Shown here in pieces: positions 54,926-64,000 of a DNA stretch of 64,000 bases. Both the position numbers and the translations under genes were made by a program. Under the pieces are notes generated by a model. That model searched no databases. It saw only the letters and a program-made list of their open reading frames with translations, and was not told the DNA's origin. Source of the DNA: Sphingomonadaceae bacterium (GTDB lineage: Bacteria; Pseudomonadota; Alphaproteobacteria; Sphingomonadales; Sphingomonadaceae); contig JANYGB010000049.1 in assembly GCA_025359445.1 (NCBI GenBank), positions 1 through 64,000 on the forward strand. The letters run 5' to 3'. Position 1 is the stretch's first letter. Each line of letters begins with the position of its first letter.

Positions 54926-54997
54926 CGGGTTCTGCCTAAAATTTAGGCAGCACATAGGCAATTGCTCCCCCGGCAGCAAGCCTATACCGCACCCGTC

Positions 54998-56140
54998 ATG
55001 ACAGCTCCCCCGCCCCGCACCGCTGCTGTGATTGTCGCCGCCGGGCAAGGTTTGCGTGCCGGACAGTCGCTGCCCAAGCAATTCGCGCTGTGGCGCGGCA
55101 AGCCGGTGGTGCGGCACTCGGCCGAAGCGCTGGCGGCGGCCGGAGTGACACCGATCATCGTCGCGATCTCGCCGGGCGGCGATGAAATTGCAGCTGTGGC
55201 GTTGCAGGGTGTTGCGGGCGTGCGGTTAGTCACCGGCGGCGCAACCAGGCAGGAATCGGTGCGACTCGCGCTTGAGGCGCTGGTCACCGATGCGCCCGAA
55301 CGTGTACTGATCCACGATGCAGCGCGGCCTGTTTTGCCGATTGCTGTGATCGAGCGGCTCAGTTTCGCGCTCGGAAGTGCGAGTGCTGCGATCCCGGTGC
55401 TGCCAGTGGTCGACAGCCTGGCACACGCGCGGGGCGATACGATGGGCGCCCCTGCCCCGCGCGAGCAATTGCGCCGGGTGCAAACCCCGCAAGCCTTTCA
55501 CTATGACGCAATTCTCGCCGCGCACCGCACCTGGGACGGACCTGCCACCGCCGGCGACGATGCGCAGGTGGCGCAGGCTGCCGGAATGACGGTAGCCTTG
55601 GTCGATGGAGACGAAGCATTGCACAAGCTGACCTTTGCCGAAGACTTCGCCGCAACGCTTGCGCCTGTCAGGGTCGGCACGGGTTACGACGTCCACCGCT
55701 TGGCCGATGAGGAGGAACTGTGGCTGGGCGGGATCAAGATCGATCACCCGCGCGGGCTGGCCGGGCATAGCGATGCCGATGTTGCGATCCACGCCTTGGT
55801 CGATGCCGTGCTCGGCGCGATCGGCGCGGGCGATATCGGCAGCCATTTCCCGCCCAGCGATGCACAGTGGCGCGGGGCGAGTTCGGACCGGTTCCTGCGC
55901 CATGCAGTGAAGCTCGCCGGTGAGGCGGGTTACCGCATCGGCAATGTCGATCTAACGATTATCTGCGAAGCGCCCAGGATCGGCCCGCACCGCTGCGCAA
56001 TGCGGGCACGGCTGGCCGAATTGCTCGGCACCGATATTTCGGCCGTCAGCGTAAAAGCGACCACCACTGAGCGGCTGGGCTTCACCGGGCGCTGCGAAGG
56101 CATTGCGGCGCAGGCTGTGGCGACGCTGCTGCTGGCGTAA
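54998..56140 (+). CDS. ispDF: Bifunctional IspD/IspF
   Basis: The 380-residue fusion catalyses two steps of the MEP isoprenoid pathway. The N-terminal IspD part (CTP:MEP cytidylyltransferase) has [28 protein letters not shown] and QTPQAF. From about residue 225 the IspF part (MEcPP synthase) begins with [10 protein letters not shown], with zinc ligands in GYDVH and [15 protein letters not shown]. It ends [20 protein letters not shown]. Fusion is usual in Alphaproteobacteria. It is divergent from dusB. Confidence 0.96.
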   Translation: MTAPPPRTAAVIVAAGQGLRAGQSLPKQFALWRGKPVVRHSAEALAAAGVTPIIVAISPGGDEIAAVALQGVAGVRLVTGGATRQESVRLALEALVTDAPERVLIHDAARPVLPIAVIERLSFALGSASAAIPVLPVVDSLAHARGDTMGAPAPREQLRRVQTPQAFHYDAILAAHRTWDGPATAGDDAQVAQAAGMTVALVDGDEALHKLTFAEDFAATLAPVRVGTGYDVHRLADEEELWLGGIKIDHPRGLAGHSDADVAIHALVDAVLGAIGAGDIGSHFPPSDAQWRGASSDRFLRHAVKLAGEAGYRIGNVDLTIICEAPRIGPHRCAMRARLAELLGTDISAVSVKATTTERLGFTGRCEGIAAQAVATLLLA

Positions 56141-56206
56141 CAGGGCTAGCTTTGCGCCGCAGATCGCGGCAAAGCTCGCACGATTGTTTATGGGAGGAAC
56201 TTGCCA

Positions 56207-56746
56207 ATGGCTCGTATTGCACACCGTATCGCATACCGCATCGCCGCCACGCTCGCCCTGGCCGCGACCGGCCAAATGGCGCAGGCAGCCACTGCCAAGC
56301 CGTGCATGACCCCGACCGAGCTTAAAGGTATGGTGGCCTATATGCTGCCGACTGGGTCGGGTTCGCTAGTCGATCAGTGTCGCCCCGCCCTTGCCCCCGG
56401 TGCGTCGCTGCTCACGCGCGGACCGCAACTGGGTGGCGAATTTCAAGCCGGACAAAGCGCCGCTTTCCCGATGGCGCGGCAGGCGTTTGCCAAGTTTTCC
56501 GACAAAGGGGACAGCAGCACCGCAAAGATGATCCTCGGTTTGCCCGAAGTTTCGCTCAAACCGATTATCGAGATGGCGGTATCGGAGCAGCTGACTTCTT
56601 CGATCAAGGTCAAGGATTGCCCGGATATTGACCGGGTATTCCGTACACTCGAGCCGTTGCCCGCGCGTAATTTCATCGATTTCTTCACCGAAGTCATCAC
56701 TATCGGCGTGCGCGATAATAAGGACATGACAATTTGTCCGAACTAA
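56207..56746 (+). CDS. Exported hypothetical protein
   Basis: The 179-residue product has a signal peptide (RIAATLALAATGQMAQA). The mature protein is mostly helical with four cysteines (KPCMTP, DQCRPA, KDCPDID, TICPN), consistent with two periplasmic disulfides. The ribosome site is GGGAGGA. It overlaps cinA by 13 bases, so the two are translated together. I recognise no family. Confidence 0.72.
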   Translation: MARIAHRIAYRIAATLALAATGQMAQAATAKPCMTPTELKGMVAYMLPTGSGSLVDQCRPALAPGASLLTRGPQLGGEFQAGQSAAFPMARQAFAKFSDKGDSSTAKMILGLPEVSLKPIIEMAVSEQLTSSIKVKDCPDIDRVFRTLEPLPARNFIDFFTEVITIGVRDNKDMTICPN

Positions 56747-57243
56747 CCGGGGCGAACATTTTCCCCGCCGCTTTGCTCGCACTCGCCGGGCGAGTGGTCG
56801 CTGAAAACCGCGCGGCGGGGCGGACCATTGCGCTCGCAGAAAGCTGCACAGGCGGGCTGGTTGCGGCAGCGATCACCGAGATTGCGGGTTCATCGGCGGT
56901 GCTCGATCGCGGGTTTGTGACCTATTCAAACGAGTCCAAAACTGAACTGCTCGGCGTGTCGAGCGACATAATCGATGCGTTCGGCGCGGTTTCGATCGCT
57001 TGTGCCTGGGCGATGGCGCAAGGCGCGCTCAAGCGCAGCCATGCCGATGTCAGCGTGTCGATCAGCGGAATTGCCGGACCCGAGGGCGGAACCGATCAAA
57101 AGCCGGTCGGCACAGTCGTCTTCGCCCGGGCCCTCCGCGGCACCGACGAGCTGCTCGCCGAAGAACGCTGGTTCGACCCGCTCAGCCGCGCCGAGGTGCG
57201 TTATCAGGCAGCGCTGGTCGCGCTGGAGTTGTTGCTGCCGTAA
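56734..57243 (+). CDS. CinA C-terminal domain protein (nicotinamide-nucleotide amidase)
   Basis: The 169-residue, single-domain protein has a TTG start. The catalytic motif is LAESCTGGLVAAAITEIAGSS (read to the first 20 residues), followed by VTYSNESKTELLGV and ISGIAGPEGGTDQKPVGTV. It deamidates NMN to nicotinate mononucleotide in NAD recycling. The N-terminal molybdopterin-like CinA domain is absent, as in PncC. Its end overlaps the convergent coq10/ratA gene by 40 bases. Confidence 0.9.
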   Translation: MSELTGANIFPAALLALAGRVVAENRAAGRTIALAESCTGGLVAAAITEIAGSSAVLDRGFVTYSNESKTELLGVSSDIIDAFGAVSIACAWAMAQGALKRSHADVSVSISGIAGPEGGTDQKPVGTVVFARALRGTDELLAEERWFDPLSRAEVRYQAALVALELLLP

Positions 57244-57662
57244 AGCGCGTTCGCACGGGTTTCGAAAGCCGAGACCATTTTGCGGAATGCCCGGTCGAAG
57301 TATTGCCCGGCCAGCGCTTCGAACACTGCATTGCGAAAGGTAAAGCTGACTGCGAAATCAAGTTCGCAACCATCTGGCGTCGAACGAAATTTCCACACAT
57401 TATCGAGGTCGCGCATCGGTCCATCGAGGTAAATTACCCTGATTTCACTCGGACGGAGCTTTTCAACCCGCGAGGTGAATTTCTCACGCAAGGTGTTAAA
57501 CCCGACCAACATATCGGCAGTCATTTCGGTCTCGCTGTCTGCGCGCACGCGGGTACCGACTACCCACGGAAGAAACTCAGCATAGCTTGCGACATCGGCG
57601 ACCAGATCAAACATCTGTTCGGCGCTGAAAGGCATGTGCCTAGTCTCATGGATACCGGGCAT
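57204..57662 (-). CDS. COQ10/RatA family START-like protein
   Basis: This 152-residue protein of the polyketide cyclase/START fold opens with ETRHMPFSAEQMFDLVADVA; further motifs are YAEFLPWV, FNTLREKFTSRV, LDGPMRDLDNVWKF and ALAGQYFDRAFRKMV. Homologues are the ubiquinone-binding Coq10 in mitochondria and the RatA ribosome-association factor in E. coli. In alphaproteobacteria a coenzyme Q role is the more likely. It is coupled to lipA by TGATG. Confidence 0.9.
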   Translation of the reverse strand: MPGIHETRHMPFSAEQMFDLVADVASYAEFLPWVVGTRVRADSETEMTADMLVGFNTLREKFTSRVEKLRPSEIRVIYLDGPMRDLDNVWKFRSTPDGCELDFAVSFTFRNAVFEALAGQYFDRAFRKMVSAFETRANALYGSNNSSATSAA

Positions 57663-58609
57663 CAGGCGCGCTGTGCCGCCTTGGCCACTTGCGCCTCGCG
57701 AGCCGCGCGCATCGCCCGGAAATCGTCACCAGCGTGATAGCTTGAGCGGGTCAGCGGGCTGGCGGCGACTTGCAGAAAGCCCTTGGCCCGCGCGATCGAG
57801 CCATAAGCATCGAACGCCTTGGGATTGACGAATTCGATCACATTGGTGTGTTTGGGGGTGGGCTGCAAATACTGCCCCATCGTCAGGAAATCGATCCCGA
57901 CTGTCCGCATGTCGTCCATCACCTGGTGCACCTCCAGCCGGCCCTCGCCCAGCCCGAGCATCACGCCCGATTTGGTAAAGATCAGCGGGTCGTGCGCCTT
58001 GACCTCCTCAAGCAGCCGCAGCGAGGCATAATAGCGCGCCCCGGGGCGGATCGTGGGATACAGCCGCGGTACGGTTTCAAGGTTGTGATTGTAAACATCG
58101 GGCCCCGCCGCAACGATTGCCTCAACCGCGCTGCGCATCTTGCCGCGAAAATCGGGGGTGAGGATTTCAATCGTGGTGCCGGGCGTGTTGCGGCGCAGCG
58201 CTTCGATCACCTTGACGAATTGCCCGGCCCCGCCATCGGGCAGATCGTCGCGGTCAACCGAAGTGATCACGATGTGCGACAGCCCCAGCTTGGCCGCCGC
58301 GATCGCCACGTTTTCGGGCTCGAGCAGATCGACCGCGCGCGGCATCCCGGTTTTGACGTTGCAGAAAGCGCAGGCGCGCGTGCAGACGTCGCCCAATATC
58401 ATCACCGTCGCGTGCTTTTTGGTCCAGCATTCGCCGATGTTGGGGCAGGCCGCTTCTTCGCACACAGTGTTAAGGCCAAGATCGCGCATCAACTGCCGCG
58501 TCTCGCCGTATCCCTTGCTGGTCGGGGCTTTGACCCTGATCCAGTCCGGCTTGCGTTGCCGCTCCGGATTAAGGTTGGCGGGAAGCGGAGCAGAAGCCAG
58601 TTCGTTCAT
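57662..58609 (-). CDS. lipA: Lipoyl synthase
   Basis: This 315-residue radical-SAM enzyme inserts two sulfurs into octanoyl groups on lipoyl domains such as that of the E2 at 18002. It has the auxiliary cluster motif [12 protein letters not shown] and the radical SAM motif [13 protein letters not shown]. The C-terminal serine ligand region is [10 protein letters not shown]. The order lipA-coq10/ratA-cinA is common in Sphingomonadales (recalled). The promoter lies in the 65-base divergent gap before the carbonic anhydrase gene. Confidence 0.96.
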   Translation of the reverse strand: MNELASAPLPANLNPERQRKPDWIRVKAPTSKGYGETRQLMRDLGLNTVCEEAACPNIGECWTKKHATVMILGDVCTRACAFCNVKTGMPRAVDLLEPENVAIAAAKLGLSHIVITSVDRDDLPDGGAGQFVKVIEALRRNTPGTTIEILTPDFRGKMRSAVEAIVAAGPDVYNHNLETVPRLYPTIRPGARYYASLRLLEEVKAHDPLIFTKSGVMLGLGEGRLEVHQVMDDMRTVGIDFLTMGQYLQPTPKHTNVIEFVNPKAFDAYGSIARAKGFLQVAASPLTRSSYHAGDDFRAMRAAREAQVAKAAQRA

Positions 58610-58674
58610 GCCGCCCAGATAGGCGCAACCGGCAGGGGTTGCCAGCCGGAAAATGCTTCTCCAAAAGCCGGGTC

Positions 58675-59325
58675 ATGAGCACCGAATCCTCCAGCGGCAT
58701 GAGCCGCCTGATCGCCGGATACCAGCGTTTTCGCGCTAACGGCTGGGCCTCAAACCGACAGCGCTGGGCGGCATTGGGCGAAGGCCAGCAGCCCGACGTC
58801 ATGATCATCGCCTGTTCCGACAGCCGGGTCGATCCGGCGCAAATTTTCGACGTCGATCCCGGTGAAGTTTTCGTAGTCCGCAACGTGGCGGCGATGGTCC
58901 CGCCATTCGAAACATCTCCCGGTCATCACGGGGTTTCAGCCGCGCTCGAATTTGCAGTCCAGTTCCTCAAGGTCAAGGAAGTGGTGGTCATGGGGCACGG
59001 GATGTGCGGCGGATGCAAGGCTGCATTAACCCGCGAAATGTACGGCACCGAGCCAGGCCAAGGCGGGTTCATCGCTGACTGGATTTCGATGCTCGACGAT
59101 GCCCGCGAGCAGGTGGTCCATAAGCACGGCGACCATGGCGCCGCGGCGGAGCGCGCGATGGAAAAAGCCGGGGTGATGGTCAGTCTCGCCAACCTGCGCA
59201 CCTTCCCCTGCGTGCGACAGAAAGAGCGCAGCGGCGAACTCAAGCTGACCGGGGCGTTCTTTGCGATATCCGATGGACTGCTGCACATTCTTGACGAGGC
59301 CACCGGCGACTTCACGCCAGCCTGA
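58675..59325 (+). CDS. Beta-class carbonic anhydrase
   Basis: This 216-residue zinc enzyme interconverts CO2 and bicarbonate. The zinc ligands are in IACSDSRVDP (Cys, with Asp/Arg dyad) and GHGMCGGCKAA (His, Cys). The opening is SRLIAGYQRFRANGW. There is no signal peptide, so it is cytoplasmic. ATG 58675 is chosen as the family N-terminus. It ends just before a bidirectional terminator. Confidence 0.94.
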   Translation: MSTESSSGMSRLIAGYQRFRANGWASNRQRWAALGEGQQPDVMIIACSDSRVDPAQIFDVDPGEVFVVRNVAAMVPPFETSPGHHGVSAALEFAVQFLKVKEVVVMGHGMCGGCKAALTREMYGTEPGQGGFIADWISMLDDAREQVVHKHGDHGAAAERAMEKAGVMVSLANLRTFPCVRQKERSGELKLTGAFFAISDGLLHILDEATGDFTPA

Positions 59326-59348
59326 GTCCGAGTTTGAGTTCATGCAAA

Positions 59349-59374
59349 AAGGGCGGCAGTTGCCCGCCGCCCTT
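59349..59374. terminator. Bidirectional intrinsic terminator
   Basis: AAGGGCGGC and GCCGCCCTT form a 9-pair stem with an 8-base loop. Runs of A on the left (gcaaaaa) and T on the right (cccgtttt) serve both strands. It separates the convergent carbonic anhydrase and periplasmic repeat protein genes. Confidence 0.8.
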
Positions 59375-59399
59375 CCCGTTTTATTGCAAATGGCAAAGC

Positions 59400-60794
59400 T
59401 TAATTGCCGGCAGCCTTGGCCTTGGCATAGCTTGACCACAGTTGCGCAATTGGTGCGCGCGCATCGGTAACCTTGGCAAAGCTGGCCTGCGCATCGGCAT
59501 ATTTGTTCTGGTCCGCCTGCGCGATCCCGAGTTGCAGATTGACCCGCGCGGTTTCAACGCCCGGCTTGGCCAATGCCAGCTTGTACAGCTCTTCCGCTTT
59601 GGCCGGCTGGTCATAGCTGAGAAAGGTGTCGGCCGCGGCGGTAGTCGTCGCTGCGGAAGCTGCGGACGCACGCGCTTCGCGTTCCTGGCCGGGCAGCGAA
59701 TTCCTGTCTGAGACAACGCGTGCGGTAGATTCCTTGCGTGCGTCGATCACGAACTGGTCATTCGTCTTGATGAGTCCCGCCGCAACGCCCTGATCGATGA
59801 TCTTGAGCGCTTCACCGGGCAGCCCGCGCTTGCTCAGCGCCTGGATATATTCGACGTAATCGCGCTCTTCCGAAAAGCTGCCGGTGCGCTGCATCAGGCG
59901 CAGCAAGGCGATCTGGTCATGCCCCTGGAAGCCGTTGAGATCGCGCACCACCGCAATCGCCAGCGCCCAGTTTCCCTTGGTCGGATAAAGCGCAACCAGT
60001 TCATTGGCGAACATCGACGCGTCGTTTGTCAGCTTGGCCTTGTAAGCCGAGGCAATCCCGTACTTCATCCAGCCTTCGGGGGCGGAGGCGCCGCTTTTGA
60101 CCACGGCGTCCTGCAGGACTTTTAGACCGGCGGCGGTCTGATTGTCCTTGATGAACGAATCGGCCAGATTGATCAGCGCCTCACTGGGTGCCGCGCCGGC
60201 ATCGCTGGCGGCTTGGAATGCGGTGCGTGCTGCGGCGTATTCTTTGATGTCCATTGACAAGTTGCCCATCACCATCAGGTACTTGGGCTTGTCAGCAGCA
60301 GCAATCTTGCCGCTGTCGAGCTGTTGCTGGACGCCGGTGCGCTGCATCCGCAAGTCCATCGCCAAGGTGCCGAGCGAAAGCTCAAGCTGGCCTGCGAGGA
60401 ACTTGTCGTCAGCGTTGGTCGCAGTGGCCGCACTTTTGTCGACCGCTGCTTTTTCCGCGGCGAGCAGTGGCCCGACTGCGGCCACGGCGGCATCGGCCTT
60501 GGCCTGCGCTGCGGTCTTCGCGGCTTTGCCTTGCGCGCTTTTGGCTGCAGCCTGCGCGTCGGTCGCGGTTTGGCGCGCAGCCATCACGTCGGGACGCTTT
60601 GCTGCGGCTTCAAGCGCGCTCTTGGCCGCGACATAAACCGGGATGTACGCTTTGGACGGTGCCAGCTTGGGGGCTTCTTTCGGGGCATCCTTGGGCTTGT
60701 CCTTGGCCCAGACCGGGCTGGCGGTTCCGGCGGCAACGCCCATGGCAAGCGCCAGGCCGAGCGCAGTGCGCGCGAAAAATTTGGCTCGCTTCAT
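59400..60794 (-). CDS. Exported alpha-helical repeat (TPR-like) protein
   Basis: The 464-residue protein has a signal peptide (TALGLALAMGVAAGTASPVWA). A Lys/Pro-rich stretch follows, then an Ala/Lys helical region (AAAKSAQGKAAKTAAQAKAD) and TPR-like helix pairs (KYLMVMGNLSMDIKEYAAAR; AEELYKLALAKPGVETARVN). ATG 60794 has GGAGA upstream; an earlier in-frame start would displace the signal peptide. It is probably a periplasmic scaffold. The upstream 289 bases to gyrA hold nothing I recognise beyond likely promoters. Confidence 0.75.
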   Translation of the reverse strand: MKRAKFFARTALGLALAMGVAAGTASPVWAKDKPKDAPKEAPKLAPSKAYIPVYVAAKSALEAAAKRPDVMAARQTATDAQAAAKSAQGKAAKTAAQAKADAAVAAVGPLLAAEKAAVDKSAATATNADDKFLAGQLELSLGTLAMDLRMQRTGVQQQLDSGKIAAADKPKYLMVMGNLSMDIKEYAAARTAFQAASDAGAAPSEALINLADSFIKDNQTAAGLKVLQDAVVKSGASAPEGWMKYGIASAYKAKLTNDASMFANELVALYPTKGNWALAIAVVRDLNGFQGHDQIALLRLMQRTGSFSEERDYVEYIQALSKRGLPGEALKIIDQGVAAGLIKTNDQFVIDARKESTARVVSDRNSLPGQEREARASAASAATTTAAADTFLSYDQPAKAEELYKLALAKPGVETARVNLQLGIAQADQNKYADAQASFAKVTDARAPIAQLWSSYAKAKAAGN

Positions 60795-61083
60795 CGAAAT
60801 CTTCTCCTTCACAGGCGGCCTGCACGAGGCTTGTATACCCCGTGCTGAACGCCGCAATCCTCAGTTTCGCCATAGGCGCGGGCGCGCCCTCTTGGCAACA
60901 GGAGAGCGCGCTAGAGCCGGGCGGGTGAACTGTGTTTGAATAGCTGTGCGGCCAAGCGTTCAGTATCGCCGCTGAAGTGTGGAAAACCGGACGTGCGCTG
61001 TGTCTTTTGGTGGTCTTGTCGGCCCCCTTGGCCTAGAGCGTATCTGACCCAAATTCCATCAGCGATGAAGTGAACCCGAGCGC

Positions 61084-63830
<2,747 letters not shown>

Positions 63831-63834
<4 letters not shown>

Positions 63835-64000
63835 CCTTGCGGGTTGAGCCCTCTGGTGGCGCATGCGGGGCGCGCGTCACCGGGCTCGACCTGTCGCAGC
63901 CGCTGGATGCGGATACAGTGCAGGCAGTGCGGCAAGCCTGGCTTGAGCACCACTTCCTCGCCTTCCCCGATCAGCGGATCAATGATGACCAGCTTGAACG
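63831..64000 (+). CDS. TauD/TfdA-family dioxygenase, N-terminal part, cut by window end
   Basis: Fifty-six residues are visible, starting MTLRVEPSGGACGARVTGLD, with LEHHFLAFPDQRINDDQLE at the end. This matches the N-terminus of Fe(II)/2-oxoglutarate dioxygenases (the GvDl and frdQ motifs). The metal-binding HxD motif lies beyond the window. It is coupled to gyrA by ATGA. The substrate is unknown. Confidence 0.75.

Overview
The window looks like chromosomal DNA of a high-GC alphaproteobacterium of the order Sphingomonadales (a Novosphingobium/Erythrobacter/Sphingomonas-type organism). The evidence is the fused ispDF gene, the block dusB-ntrB-ntrC-ntrY-ntrX-hfq-hflX, a tandem two-domain Hfq, PhaR, and many translationally coupled genes (ATGA, GTGA, TTGA and TGATG overlaps). 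The assignment rests on gene content and recalled family knowledge, not on a database search.

Layout. 1-2293 holds the end of dnaK and dnaJ, with a strong hairpin between them. 2301-4619 (minus) is a patatin-like lipase. 4670-10204 carries a shortened DUF1003 protein, radA, cvpA, an IscU-like protein, an MHS-type transporter and alr. 10292-12140 has phaR and two convergent unknown genes. 12234-17341 is proS, a secreted M28 peptidase and rnr. A REP-like hairpin and a universal stress gene follow, then the E2 and E3 subunits of a 2-oxoacid dehydrogenase with a small membrane gene between them (18002-21082).

21225-29506 is an accessory locus for a secreted or outer-membrane system. It has an amber-interrupted small gene, three exported proteins with DUF11-like beta domains, and a 1693-residue protein combining DUF11 and carboxypeptidase-regulatory-like domains with a large C-terminal half that looks like a beta barrel. 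Three of the proteins begin their mature part with the same strand motif. I find no described function for this set.

30712-36501 is a compact integrative element of about 5.8 kb in the 3' end of a tRNA-Ser(UGA) gene. It is bounded by 14-bp direct repeats of the tRNA 3' end. It carries a P4-type integrase, an AlpA-like regulator, a winged-helix protein, a probable single-tyrosine HUH replication or relaxase-like protein, overlapping small genes and one exported cargo protein.

The remainder is housekeeping. 36653-44812 holds a lytic transglycosylase, RlpA, a D,D-carboxypeptidase, tmk, holB, metG, tatD, an MBL-fold enzyme and a small membrane protein. 44876-54925 holds mazG, then on the minus strand hflX, the double hfq, and the NtrYX and NtrBC nitrogen two-component systems with dusB. 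54998-60794 holds ispDF, cinA, ratA/coq10, lipA, a carbonic anhydrase and a periplasmic repeat protein. 61084-64000 holds gyrA and the start of a TauD-like dioxygenase.
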